Positions 17,113 to 26,298 of a DNA stretch of 64,000 nucleotides are shown piece by piece. Every line of letters starts with the position of its first letter. Position 1 is the first letter of the stretch. A program made the translations under genes and the position numbers. A model generated the notes under the pieces. The model was not told where the DNA came from. It did no database searches and was given only the letters and a program-made list of their open reading frames with translations. Source of the DNA: Sorangium cellulosum (lineage in GTDB: Bacteria > Myxococcota_A > Polyangia > Polyangiales > Polyangiaceae); assembly GCF_002950945.1 (NCBI RefSeq), contig NZ_CP012673.1, positions 1,736,001 through 1,800,000 of the forward strand. The letters are read 5' to 3'.

Positions 17113-20100
17113 TGCCTTCGATGTCCGCCCGGATCTCCTTACCCACTCGCGCTCCGATTCTGGCGCGGAGAGTAGGGGAGTTGCGGACGGCCGCGATGAG
17201 CGCGCGGTACGGATCGCCACGGAGCACGGCGCGCGCCAGGACGTCGACCACTGCGTCCTCGACGCCCGCAGCAGCTCTGTTCTTCATCCAGGCCTGAAGC
17301 ACCTGGGATACGTCTTGGGGTCGCAGGAGGAGGAGCAGCTCGCGCGCGGCGTCGGGCTTGCTCTCCAGTCCGTAGGCGATCGCGGCGAACACCCTCCATT
17401 GGGGCGAGCACGCGACACAACATCGGGCTGCGCTGGCTGGGTGCCTGACCAGCGCGGCTCCCAGGCGCGCAAACGCGAACCGGCGCGCGGACTCACGATC
17501 CGGCGATTCGAGGAACGAGAGTAGCGTGTTCACCCATGCTGGGTCCGCGGCCGTCGCGTCCACCGCGGAGACCAGCACGATCTCTCGACCGCGCAGGTCG
17601 GGCGTCGCGATGTAGCGTGACGCGAGGTCGAGCAGGTTCTCCTGCCTTAAGCCGGCGCGCTCGCCTACCTTGAGGAGGGCCGCAAGCGCGGTCGTGTGCT
17701 CCGGCCCAGGCTTGGCCTCGAGCAGGGCGGATATCAATTTGTCTCGCGTCTCGACGTCAGTCGGATCGGATTTCAGCAGCGCCACGGCGATCTTCAAGAT
17801 CCGTGGATCGGCGGCGAGGTCAGCCAGATAGGTGATCGCGACCGCGCGCGCCTCAGCGTTCGCAGGGTTGTGGCTCACCAGCGTGGCGATCACCTCGATG
17901 AAGTTGCGCTCGCCCGCGCTGCGCCGCACCCAGTCGATGACGAAGCGGGAAACGTCCGCGTTTCCGGGGTAGGTGGTGATCAACGCGTCCAGCACCTCCC
18001 TGGCGCTGCCCCTCGTGGCCGAGAGCCGGGCGCTGAGCGACCTCAGCAGCCCCTCGTTCATCGGGCCGGCCCGGATGCGGGCCAGGAGTGAAGACGAAGG
18101 CTTTGAGGAGGCAGGTAGAGCGGCTGGGTCGGTCGTCCCGGCGCTCTCTAGCTTGGCGAGCTTCGTCGCTACAATCGTCCAGCCGGCCTGCTGCTGCACG
18201 AGCCACGCTCGAACCCGCACCAGCGTGTCCGGGACGAGGACCCGGGCGTGGAGGAGGGCGAGCGCCACGAGCTGGGCCTGCCGAGCGTCGCCGTGTGCGT
18301 CGAGCCATCGACTCGAGAGCGTGATGACCTTCTCGTTCCGGCGGTTCGTCTTAACGAGGGTCGCAGCGACGTGGCCGGCGCGGTCCTCTGTTTCGTGGGC
18401 CTCGATCCATCGGGAGACCAGGTTCGTGACGTCCATGCGCCCACGCGCGGCCTCCGCTAGGAGGCGGGCCACTTCGTGAGCTGGCAGCGAGTCGCCGTTG
18501 GCGGAGAGCCAGGTCATCGCGTACCCGATATGCGCCGATCTCGCCCCCGAGTGCGGGAGCACGGCGGAAAAGACACGGTATGCGTCCAAGTCTCGGTGAT
18601 GCTCGCGCAAGTAAGCGTCGGCGAGCGAGCGCGCGTCTTCGGTGTCGAAAGACTTACGGATGTGCGAGACCGCTGCGGCAAAGCCCGGTCGATCTGCGCG
18701 GGCGAGCAGGAACACGCCGGCGGCCTCGCGGAGCGCCTTCTGCGCGGGGAGGGGACGTGTCTCCGAAAGCCGCCACACCCACTCGGCGACCGCGCCGGTG
18801 ACGTGCTCGCTCCCCGTGCTCATGGCTTCGACGGCGAGCGAGAGCGGGTCCGGCGCGAGCTTGGTAGTGCCGAGCCGAGAGGCGATCTCCAGCCATCGTG
18901 CCAGGAGCGGCGTGGCCGGGCGGCCGTCGAGCAGGTGGTTCCGATACAGCTCGACGAAGAACTCGTGCGCGTCTGCCTGACGCTCGTCGGCGTCCGCGCC
19001 GCTCCACCGCAGGCGCGGCGTCGCGAGCAGACGCGAGAGGATCTCGCTGGCGAGTTCCGGCCTGCCTCCGCTCAGCGTGACACGCAGCACCCGGCCGAGC
19101 TCCCGCGCCCACGCGCGCGCGAGGCCGAGCGCGAGATCGAGCGGGCCGTCGACCCACTCGATGAAGAGAAGCCAGGCTAGATGAGAATGCGCGAGCCGCA
19201 CGCCACCAGGGGCCATCGCGTCGTCATGAAGTATGAAATGCAAATCCGCGGCCAGCGCGCTGAGCGCGTCCCGTTGCACGTCGTCCTGCAGCAGGCTCGC
19301 GGGCGCGTTCATGTATAAGGCGTTGACGGCGAGAATCGTCCCGACCGCGGCGCGCATGCCCAGGTAGTCGAGCCGCTGGCCGAAGCGTCGCGCGAACTCG
19401 GGGATGCGCTGCCTCTGGCTCATCTCGAAGACGAACTGCACGACCAGCGAGTTGTGGGTCGTCAGATCGCTGGGGTCGGGCGCGTTCCCGGTGCGATCAC
19501 GGAACCACGCCAGAAATTCGCCCTGCTCCTCGGTGTCGAGCGACGCGATGCGATGGGTGGTCACGTCGAAGTCCTCGCCGCAGCGCCGGACGAACTGGTG
19601 CTTCTGGTCGTCCGGCCCGCAGGTCACGATAGCCAGCGGCGGCTCCTGGAACCGCATCGTCGCGGCGGCGATCTCCGTGTGCCATCGATCGCGATCGCCG
19701 ACCTCATAGAGGTCGTCCACCGCGATCAGCGCTCGATCGGCCGCCGTGGTATCCGTGCGTCGGTGCAGGCCGCGGAGCACCGCCGGCAGCTCCTCGGGGC
19801 TCGCCATCAGGACGCGCGTGTCCTGGTGATCTCGCAGCGCGTCGGCGAGGAGTTGCAATAGGAGGACCGATTTCCCGTCGCCCGAACGCCCGCTGATCCA
19901 GAAGACCGGGATTTTGGCGCTCTCAAGCGCGTCGCGACGCGAGAGCCTGGCGCGCCACTGGCCGAAGGCGCGCTGAAGCGGCTGGAAGATGCGCGGGCGC
20001 TCCCGGAAGTAGCCGCGCTTAAAGTGCAGGAGCCGCGGCCGCTGTCCAGTCAGCACGCCGCGATCCGACGGCTCCAGCGCCATCTCGAAGCTGCTGACCG

Positions 20101-20803
20101 AGAGCACCGTGCCTGGGAGCCGCGCCGCGCATCGAAAGAGCTCCTCGAGCTTCCAGCCGACGTCCGGGGGCGGCGCTTCGCCGGCAGCGTAGAACGAGAG
20201 CAGCAGTTCTCCGAGACAGCGGTTGATGAGACCGTCGACGTCCTCTATTCCGTCGCTCCAGAGCAGCTCGCGCAGGCGCTCTGCGGAGTCGGCCTCCTTG
20301 GTCACCGCCACCTTATCGAAGCGCGCCAGGGTCGTGCTCCAGGAGGCGGGGTCTCCCCCCGGCACCACGCCCGCGATGGTCAGATCGCTGACGACCTTGG
20401 TGGTCTGGTCGAAGCGCGTGAGTATCTGGAAGCGCAGCCGGTCCACCAAGGCGGGCGCGGCGCGACGGCACGTGTCCACGATCCAGTAGGCCTCCTCGAC
20501 GGCCTTTTTCAGCACGCCGTCGGACAGCGTCCTCTTCACCTGGATCAGGACGAGGGCGTCGCCTTCGGTGTGCAGGATGTCGGAGATTTGCTCCAGCCGG
20601 ACGACCTCCCCCGGGCTCTGCTCGTGCCTCTGCACCCGCTCGAAGAAGCGGAGGAGGAACGCGAGCGTCTGGAAGGAGAAGCCTGCTAGCGCCCACCAGC
20701 CACCCGATGCTCGCCGCTGCTGCCCATTGCGCCAGGCGTCGACCAGCCGGTGGAGATCCCGCGCGAGGTCGATGGGGGTGGGAGGCGAGCCGGGAGCTGA
20801 CAT
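17051..20803 (-). CDS. STAND ATPase with N-terminal Cap4/DUF4297-like nuclease, probable Avs-type antiphage protein
   Basis: 1250 residues, three parts. (1) Residues ~30-210 form a PD-(D/E)XK-type domain: GFSFQTLAFLLRFFERV, then Glu71, Asp75 (LEQISDIL) and Gln88-Val-Lys90 (LVLIQVKRTL). This is the E-x3-D / Q-x-K layout of DUF4297 (Cap4) dsDNA endonucleases. (2) Residues ~265-560 form a STAND P-loop ATPase: Walker A GRSGDGKS at 305-312, Walker B LIAVDD at 359-364, and a winged-helix-like follow-on. (3) About 650 residues of helical repeats follow, the expected sensor region. In known Avs proteins the C-terminal repeats bind a phage protein, ATP-driven assembly follows, and the nuclease is switched on. 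It sits with tnpA inside inverted repeats among IS debris. The last ~20 residues are read antisense through an aminotransferase fragment. Confidence 0.75.
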   Translation of the reverse strand: MSAPGSPPTPIDLARDLHRLVDAWRNGQQRRASGGWWALAGFSFQTLAFLLRFFERVQRHEQSPGEVVRLEQISDILHTEGDALVLIQVKRTLSDGVLKKAVEEAYWIVDTCRRAAPALVDRLRFQILTRFDQTTKVVSDLTIAGVVPGGDPASWSTTLARFDKVAVTKEADSAERLRELLWSDGIEDVDGLINRCLGELLLSFYAAGEAPPPDVGWKLEELFRCAARLPGTVLSVSSFEMALEPSDRGVLTGQRPRLLHFKRGYFRERPRIFQPLQRAFGQWRARLSRRDALESAKIPVFWISGRSGDGKSVLLLQLLADALRDHQDTRVLMASPEELPAVLRGLHRRTDTTAADRALIAVDDLYEVGDRDRWHTEIAAATMRFQEPPLAIVTCGPDDQKHQFVRRCGEDFDVTTHRIASLDTEEQGEFLAWFRDRTGNAPDPSDLTTHNSLVVQFVFEMSQRQRIPEFARRFGQRLDYLGMRAAVGTILAVNALYMNAPASLLQDDVQRDALSALAADLHFILHDDAMAPGGVRLAHSHLAWLLFIEWVDGPLDLALGLARAWARELGRVLRVTLSGGRPELASEILSRLLATPRLRWSGADADERQADAHEFFVELYRNHLLDGRPATPLLARWLEIASRLGTTKLAPDPLSLAVEAMSTGSEHVTGAVAEWVWRLSETRPLPAQKALREAAGVFLLARADRPGFAAAVSHIRKSFDTEDARSLADAYLREHHRDLDAYRVFSAVLPHSGARSAHIGYAMTWLSANGDSLPAHEVARLLAEAARGRMDVTNLVSRWIEAHETEDRAGHVAATLVKTNRRNEKVITLSSRWLDAHGDARQAQLVALALLHARVLVPDTLVRVRAWLVQQQAGWTIVATKLAKLESAGTTDPAALPASSKPSSSLLARIRAGPMNEGLLRSLSARLSATRGSAREVLDALITTYPGNADVSRFVIDWVRRSAGERNFIEVIATLVSHNPANAEARAVAITYLADLAADPRILKIAVALLKSDPTDVETRDKLISALLEAKPGPEHTTALAALLKVGERAGLRQENLLDLASRYIATPDLRGREIVLVSAVDATAADPAWVNTLLSFLESPDRESARRFAFARLGAALVRHPASAARCCVACSPQWRVFAAIAYGLESKPDAARELLLLLRPQDVSQVLQAWMKNRAAAGVEDAVVDVLARAVLRGDPYRALIAAVRNSPTLRARIGARVGKEIRADIEGTTASGRAPRARRRVDPRRQG

Positions 20804-21096
20804 TGAAGCAGGTGGGAGCTAGGCGCTCGAGTGAGCAGAAGTGGGATAGCAGACGCCAAGGCCCGCACCCACCATCACTGGCCAGGCCCGGTTGGCACGG
20901 AACCAGGATGTTGCGTCAACGCGACGGTGTTGAGCAAGAGTAACCGTCCGGCGATCGCCATGGCATGCCCTTTTGCAGCGCTCGCTGGAGTCGACGATGC
21001 TGGGCGCGGGTCGGCGTCAGTGCGCGGCCTAGGCGAGCCTGGGAAAGTGCCCGGCGAGACGGTCTCCTCCGCGTCGCAGACCGAGGTCCACGTCGT

Positions 21097-21435
21097 TCAG
21101 CTCGCGTCGGCGTCGCCGGCGAGCGCCAGCACGTGCTCGAGCGTGGCCGGTTCGAAGCCCGGCCGGACCCGCACCACCCGCCCGATAGGCAGCGCGATGG
21201 CGATCGGCTCCGGGGCGACGGGCGATGCGTCTGTCATCATGTGGACCGGCAGGAAGCGCGGCGGCTCGGTCGACGGCGACGGAGAGGGCTGCGCAGGTCC
21301 ATCGGCCCGCAGCTTCCGGCGCCACCAGTACAGCTGCTTCGGCTTGTACCCCTCACGACGCGCGAACTTCTCGGCGCCCAGCCCGCTCCGCTCCCATCGC
21401 ACCATTCGCTTGGCCCACTCCGCCCTGGTCGCCAT
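21097..21435 (-). CDS. tnpA: IS66-family accessory protein TnpA
   Basis: 112 residues. The N-terminal HTH (MATRAEWAKRMVRWERSGLG, then AEKFARREGYKPKQLYWWRR) is followed by a Pro-rich hinge and the conserved C-terminal strand pair (PIAIALPIGRVVRVRPGFEP, then ATLEHVLALAG). This is the standard first gene of IS66 elements. The usual tnpB and tnpC are missing; the next gene on the strand is the STAND ATPase, 293 bp downstream. A 54-bp repeat that looks like an IS66-type end lies 16 bp upstream of the start. Confidence 0.85.
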   Translation of the reverse strand: MATRAEWAKRMVRWERSGLGAEKFARREGYKPKQLYWWRRKLRADGPAQPSPSPSTEPPRFLPVHMMTDASPVAPEPIAIALPIGRVVRVRPGFEPATLEHVLALAGDADAS

Positions 21436-21450
21436 CGCTTCCTAATTCGC

Positions 21451-21504
21451 GATGGGGACAGGTAACCGGCCCAGCTGGGGTGGTCACGATGGCGTTGGCC
21501 GGGC
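21451..21504. repeat. Right 54-bp imperfect inverted repeat of the defence cassette
   Basis: The minus-strand reading starts GCCCGGCCAACGCCATCGTG and ends TACCTGTCCCCATC. It mirrors 16847-16900 and lies just upstream of tnpA. No direct target duplication is visible outside the two copies. Confidence 0.6.
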
Positions 21505-21569
21505 GCGTACGGCCTGCGCGAGGCACGAGCCAGTTGCGCGGCGGCACGGCCTGCCCGCGACGTCTGTAT

Positions 21570-21773
21570 GTTCGCAGCGTGCGTCCCGCTCGCTCCCCCT
21601 GCTCCGCCGCCGCTATCCTCCGTTCCGTGCCGCAGCGCGACCGCGCTCTGCTGCTCCGGCTAGGCCTCGACTTGGACAACCCCGCCCACGCGGAGTTCTT
21701 CGTCGAGGGCGTGCGTGCCGCGAACGATGCGATCGCGGACCAGGTGCGGTGGGAGCGGGAGCGGCTGGGCTGA
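21570..21773 (+). pseudogene. Fragment of a small hypothetical gene found twice here
   Basis: About 60 residues ending AAAILRSVPQRDRALLLRLG, then NPAHAEFFVEGVRAANDAIA and a short charged tail. No start codon with a ribosome site is visible; longer frames upstream run antisense through tnpA. A truncated relative occurs at about 16755-16846. The function is unknown; the helical, charged composition and its repeated presence at IS66 ends suggest a passenger fragment. Confidence 0.4.
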
Positions 21774-22360
21774 GGGCCGCCCGTGTCCATGGCTCAGCGA
21801 GCGCATCGACTGCCGGCTCGGCCCAGGCCTCGCCCCTAGCCCCCTTCCGCGGGCGCTTCACCTGCGCGTCTTGCAGCAGGCCGGCGCGCCCGTCTGCAGA
21901 AGGGGACTCTGCTTACCGGCCGGCTTGCTAGGCATGGTCGACGTCTCCAAAGCTTCCAGCACGCCGGAGAACTTGTCCAGGGCATTCGCTGGGGTACTGG
22001 GGAAACAGCGGCGGTCGAGCGCGGCGATCAGCTCCTCCTGCCAGGCCCATCCGTTCCAGGACGCATAGGTTGTATTGGGACCATCGCTCTTCCTGCGGAT
22101 GGTGGTCTCCCTGCCCCACATCCGACCGAGCCCAGCCATGCAACGACTTGCCCCCCATGGTCTCGGTGTTCGCACGGAAGGCGACGAGAGCTCGTCGCGT
22201 CGCAGCCGGTCGAGCCTTCCAAAGGCCCCTGCTTCCCGTAGTGCGTCACGCCACCCCACGCCACCTCCTCGGCGACCCGAGCGCATGCCCGGGCCTGTTG
22301 TCCGTAAATTCCCCAGATTTGTGTTGCGGATCATATGCCGCTCATGCGAAAACGTTTACC
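21774..22360. other. Decayed region with possible minus-strand gene remnant
   Basis: No intact gene. On the minus strand, protein-like segments in two frames (DALREAGAFGRLDRLRRDEL, EELIAALDRRCFPSTPANAL) suggest a frameshifted gene between about 21860 and 22330. I cannot assign it to a family. The part just before 22361 is the leader of the next gene. Confidence 0.35.
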
Positions 22361-23917
22361 ATGTGCACGGCGAATCTAGCGCGGTTAAGTACTTCAAGCC
22401 TCGTTGCCATGTTAGCCATCCTGCTATGTGGGAGTCGAGCCCACGGTCAATCCGTAGACAAATGCAATGCCGTACTGGCAGAACACATAGTTAGCAACTT
22501 CGAAGCGTCGATGACCGACGGAGCAACGAGCGAAGTGGCACACTGGGCAATGTGCCAGCTCACGAACACGGAGCTGCTGGATGAGGCATCGAGGCAGATC
22601 TGTGGTTCGTCCACATCTAATGCTAGCAAATCAGGGAACTTCACTTTTGTTGTCGAGGATGCGTTCAACCTGGGGGCGAACAACGGCAGGAGTCGAACCG
22701 CAGCTCAGAAATACTGCGATTCAAACGCTAATTTTAAGCTCGACACATGGAAGTCTGAGCAATGTGGCACATCGGACTCATCCACGCAGAAGCTTACGCG
22801 CGCGCAGAAATTCGCGCGATATGCAGTGAATACGGGAGCTATACAGTCATGGCAATCGTGCGTCCAAACTTTGAGCAACGTTCCGCAGCTGATCTGCACA
22901 GCGCAGCCAGACCACGCTATATTTACAGTACATCTCAGCTGGCGAGGTTACGACGTCGGGGCACTCCAGCAACTCGAGGCAGACGTATTTAATGGAATAA
23001 CAAATAAGTTTAACAGTGCCCTCGCGTCTGGGACGCACCTACTGATGTTTACGAGGCAGGATCGACGCACGGCCTCAAAATTTGTGCTGAGTGGGAAGGC
23101 GGAGAAGACCGGCACGAGTTTCGCTTGCGAACTCAGCATTCCGCCTGTGTGTGACAATGCGAGATATGTCAAAATGAGGTCGCCAGGCTGTGATATAGAA
23201 TCGATCGTAGAGAAGGCAGACCCGGCCTGCGGCGTAGAGCTGTACAAGAAGGCCGCCTCGAGCGTATGTGGCGTCGAACAATATGCGCTACGACGATCCC
23301 CTGCATGCGGAGTCGAAGACCATAAGCGAAACAGCGGCAGTGCTTGTGGGCCATGTGAGCTATATAGACAGGGACACACGAGCGCTTGCGGGAAAGAATG
23401 GAACGGTGCACGCAAGAGGTGCCGACACCCAAAGAACGGGTGCGAGAGATGGCCCTCCTGTAGGAAGCCGGAATTTGGCATTGAACGATACAAGGAGTGC
23501 CGACATCCAACGCACGGCGTAGAGTCAAATCGTGCGTGTCGGCATCCAAACCACGGGGTAGAAAAGTACAGTACTTGCGCGCTGCCAGCGTTTGGTGTCA
23601 TCTATGCGGAGTGCGAAATTCCGAGTAACGGGATCGCGGAGTGTCTCGACGAGCCAGGAGGGGAAAAACCTTCCAGCAATCACTATAGCAGTCACTACGC
23701 CCCTCCGCCTGCCAGCCCCGCTCCCCCTCCGCCTACCAGCCTTCCCCCTCCGCTTGCTCCGCTTCATTCCGGCGGCGGCGCGTGCGCTTGCGAGGTTGCC
23801 GCCGGCACGAATCGTGACAATTCCGTTCATTGGGTTACGTGGGTGATTGGCGCTGCCATGCTGGTTATAAGGCGTCCGCGTGGAGCAGGGTATGGCCTGC
23901 GAACCCCCCGTTTGTAG
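22361..23917 (+). CDS. Exported Cys-repeat protein with MYXO-CTERM-like C-terminal anchor
   Basis: 518 residues from the ATG at 22361, which opens a signal peptide (SSLVAMLAILLCGSRAHGQ). Residues ~30-260 form a Cys-containing domain of unknown type. Residues ~285-430 carry about a dozen short repeats of 10-14 residues built on Cys-x-x-Pro-x-x-Gly-Val-Glu-x-Tyr (SPACGVEDHKR, CRHPTHGVESNR, CRHPNHGVEKYS). A Pro-rich spacer (APPPASPAPPPPTSLPPPLA) leads to GGGACACEVAAG, a hydrophobic helix (WVTWVIGAAMLVI) and RRPRG, the order of a MYXO-CTERM sorting signal. GC content is visibly lower than in the neighbours. It is probably displayed on the cell surface with disulfide-linked repeats. Confidence 0.7.
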   Translation: MCTANLARLSTSSLVAMLAILLCGSRAHGQSVDKCNAVLAEHIVSNFEASMTDGATSEVAHWAMCQLTNTELLDEASRQICGSSTSNASKSGNFTFVVEDAFNLGANNGRSRTAAQKYCDSNANFKLDTWKSEQCGTSDSSTQKLTRAQKFARYAVNTGAIQSWQSCVQTLSNVPQLICTAQPDHAIFTVHLSWRGYDVGALQQLEADVFNGITNKFNSALASGTHLLMFTRQDRRTASKFVLSGKAEKTGTSFACELSIPPVCDNARYVKMRSPGCDIESIVEKADPACGVELYKKAASSVCGVEQYALRRSPACGVEDHKRNSGSACGPCELYRQGHTSACGKEWNGARKRCRHPKNGCERWPSCRKPEFGIERYKECRHPTHGVESNRACRHPNHGVEKYSTCALPAFGVIYAECEIPSNGIAECLDEPGGEKPSSNHYSSHYAPPPASPAPPPPTSLPPPLAPLHSGGGACACEVAAGTNRDNSVHWVTWVIGAAMLVIRRPRGAGYGLRTPRL

Positions 23918-24154
23918 CCCCATCGCTTTTCTCGAACGATACCCCTTATATCGGTTCAGAGGATCCTCGCATTGCCGCGGGGCGCCGAGGGCCTCGTGAG
24001 GTCTGCGTGGTCGGGGGTTCGGCCACGCCGCCCGGGTGTTTGCCAGCACCCGCGGGTGGCACTCTGCTTGTCCGGCGAGCTTACGCGGTCAGCATGATGA
24101 TCGTAATCTATACCCATGTTCGGCGACGGCAGGAGCGCACCGTCCGTGCATCTG

Positions 24155-24178
24155 ACAACGAGACGGTCGTCTCGTTGT
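24155..24178. promoter_or_regulatory. Palindrome just before the ribosome site of the 24198 gene
   Basis: An 11-bp stem, ACAACGAGACG, with a 2-base centre and its exact complement. The Shine-Dalgarno AAGGAGG starts two or three bases after it. It could be an operator or an RNA hairpin controlling translation. Confidence 0.5.
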
Positions 24179-24197
24179 AAGGAGGACATCGGAACAG

Positions 24198-25097
24198 ATG
24201 ACCGCTGAGACGAAACCGGTGAAGTGTTGGCACGTCAAGCGGACCGGCGTCAACAATGACCACATCTGGGTCATTGACGACGGCGGCCCCAGCTATCTTA
24301 TAAAAGGCAACTGGGCTCGGATGCCGATCAACAGAGAGGAAAAGCGAAGCAACCCCCGGGACGACTTTGCCACCTACTTCGGGAAGAACAAAACACTGAT
24401 TGAGCCTTGCTCTCTCGGGATCGGCCAATATCATCCCAGGATCTATAGACCGCACACGTCGCCTCGCGTTGAGGATGCCTATCGGCGAGAGCACGCATCA
24501 AGCCTGCAAGCCGCACGCAACCTGCTTATAAGGATGAAAGACGTCTTTCGTTTTATCGAGCCTGTGTCACAAAATTGCGGCACGTATGGCCATGAGCTTC
24601 GACAGCTCTTGATCTTAGCCTGCACCGAGGTCGAATCGTCTTGCAAGGCTGTGCTGAAGGCAAACGGCTACAGCGCGAAGCCTGAGAGCAAGTGGAATAC
24701 GGCCGACTATGTAAAGCTATTGATCCCGTTGCGACTCTCTGAGTGGGAGGTGGCACTCCGCTACCACCCGGATTTTCCGTCGTTTAAGCCGTTTGACAAA
24801 TGGGACACCTCTCAGCCAACTCAGAGCCTCGATTGGTACAACGCCTACAACGCGGTAAAACACGATCGCGAATCGGCCTTCACGAAGGCGACGCTGTACA
24901 ACATGATCTCAGCCATGGGCGGGGCCTTCGTCCTAGTCCATGCGCAGTTTGGTCAGTTTGGCTATCAATCCATGCAAGTAACCGAGACGGATGAATTCTA
25001 TGTGAAATCGCTTCCGTCGTGGTCGCCATCGGAGTACTACGCCCCGCCGCAGTTGCTGGGGGAAGAGACCTGGCGTCCGGTCAATTATAGCTTTTGA
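24198..25097 (+). CDS. Hypothetical protein, possible HEPN-type helical domain
   Basis: 299 residues with AAGGAGG upstream. The N-terminal ~80 residues are beta-rich (HIWVIDDGGPSYLIKGNW). The remainder is mainly helical: LRQLLILACTEVESSCKAVL, then WYNAYNAVKHDRESAFTKAT and a hydrophobic helix (MGGAFVLVHAQFG). The N-x-x-K-H-D-R box after a helix carrying Glu/Ser resembles the HEPN superfamily, whose members act as RNases or abortive-infection factors. The match is by pattern only. The gene stands alone with moderate GC and a palindrome at its leader. It lies among IS66 remnants, so horizontal origin is likely. Confidence 0.45.
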   Translation: MTAETKPVKCWHVKRTGVNNDHIWVIDDGGPSYLIKGNWARMPINREEKRSNPRDDFATYFGKNKTLIEPCSLGIGQYHPRIYRPHTSPRVEDAYRREHASSLQAARNLLIRMKDVFRFIEPVSQNCGTYGHELRQLLILACTEVESSCKAVLKANGYSAKPESKWNTADYVKLLIPLRLSEWEVALRYHPDFPSFKPFDKWDTSQPTQSLDWYNAYNAVKHDRESAFTKATLYNMISAMGGAFVLVHAQFGQFGYQSMQVTETDEFYVKSLPSWSPSEYYAPPQLLGEETWRPVNYSF

Positions 25098-25258
25098 ATC
25101 TTAAGCGTTGGCGAGTTTACAGCAAATTATAGATTTTGCTCGCCAGAGGACCCGGATTCCCGAGAAATTAATTCGCTTCTTCGTGAGCGAGCCGTGTCGG
25201 CTGTACGCCGCCCGACGCTCCACGTGAGCACACCGGGGCGCTCGCTACCCGCCGCGCC

Positions 25259-25381
25259 GGTGCGCTCGGCGGCGAGGTCGATGACAGCGACCGCGTCGGC
25301 CCCTGGCGCGCCGAGCAGCCGCCCGATGGTCTCGTGGGCGATGCGCGCCGCCTCCACGTCCGGCCACGTGAGCCAGCGGTT
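25259..25381 (-). pseudogene. Fragment of a small conserved protein (IS66-associated passenger)
   Basis: About 41 residues including VEAARIAHETIGRLLG and AVIDLAAERTG. The same segment appears at 28243-28491 as EEAARVIHEAIGRLLG. No start codon in context; the surrounding stretch 25098-25451 is otherwise unrecognisable. Confidence 0.35.
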
Positions 25382-25451
25382 CGGCGGGCGGAATCCTGCT
25401 CCTCGAGCCGCGGGACGCATCCGGCGCCTCTGGCCCGTCGACACCTCGGAC

Positions 25452-25642
25452 ATGATCGACCCTGACGAGTTCGACGCCATCGCTGAAGCTGTTCTCGCGG
25501 AGGAGGCCGAAACCTTCTCCCTGCCCGTCGCCTCCGGCCACGTGCTGGAGCTCTGGAACTCGCCTACGACAGCTACGGTCTGTTCGCCGCGACTTGGCGG
25601 GATGGGTCCTGGTGGCAGGTGGTCGACATCGGGGAGGCGTGA
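25452..25642 (+). pseudogene. Frameshifted small hypothetical gene
   Basis: An ATG at 25452 starts MIDPDEFDAIAEAVLAEEAE and FSLPVASGHVLE. Then the reading must shift frame to continue as LAYDSYGLFAATWRDGSWW and QVVDIGEA to a stop at 25640-25642. The shifted join gives a coherent ~60-residue acidic protein, so one indel has broken the gene. Function unknown. Confidence 0.4.
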
Positions 25643-25699
25643 TGCCTTGCCTCGCAGCAGGCGGGCCAGGCTGGCCGAGGAGCACGGCTCTACGTCGAC

Positions 25700-25943
25700 A
25701 GGACCCAGCGCGTTGCAACTCTTGCGTAGATGCGTAGGTTTGGCCGTGACGTAGACACGCACTGACGGCGGCAGCGTCAGCACGGGGTCTCCTACGGCGG
25801 CGAGCAAGAGCACGCGCTCGAGCGTGGCCGGGTCGAACCCCAGGCCGAACGCGCATCACCCGCCCGTTGGGCAGCGCGATCTCGATCGGCGCCGTCGCCA
25901 TCGTCGATGCGTCCGATGCGTCAGCCACCACGTGCACCCACCA
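25700..25943 (-). pseudogene. IS66 tnpA/tnpB remnant
   Basis: About 25839-25943 encodes the C-terminal part of TnpA (APIEIALPNGRVMRVRPG); a frameshift follows. About 25700-25783 encodes the start of TnpB (LTLPPSVRVYVTAKPTHLRK) and then breaks off. The HTH half of TnpA, most of TnpB and all of TnpC are missing. Confidence 0.65.
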
Positions 25944-26298
25944 GCGCGGCCGCGCTCCCTCGCCCCGGGGCGGCCGAAGGGCCCGAGGTAGATGAACGGT
26001 CGCGTGTGACCGCGGACGGTCGCGCCTGCGCCAGGTAGCCGCTCCGCGGGCGAAAACGGGACCGACGCTCCCGCACATCCGCGCATGCGTCAATACCGGC
26101 CGACACGTCAGCGCGGCAAGGACGCGCGCCCTGGATCACCACTGCGTCCCAAGGGGCCCCTTGACACCGGAGGACGATCTCGCGTCTCCTGGCCTCTCGG
26201 GCAGAAGAGCTTTACGGGCGGGGGTCGTGCGGTCGGCGACTGTTCTGCGACGAGCACGGGTACCCCGAGGAGTTCTCTCGTTTCGCAAGGTGCACATT
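25944..26298. other. Region without an intact gene
   Basis: No complete reading frame. The last ~100 bases on the plus strand encode a short Cys-containing segment (GRRLFCDEHGYPEEFSRFAR) that looks like the end of a lost gene. The leader of the 26299 gene follows. Confidence 0.35.
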
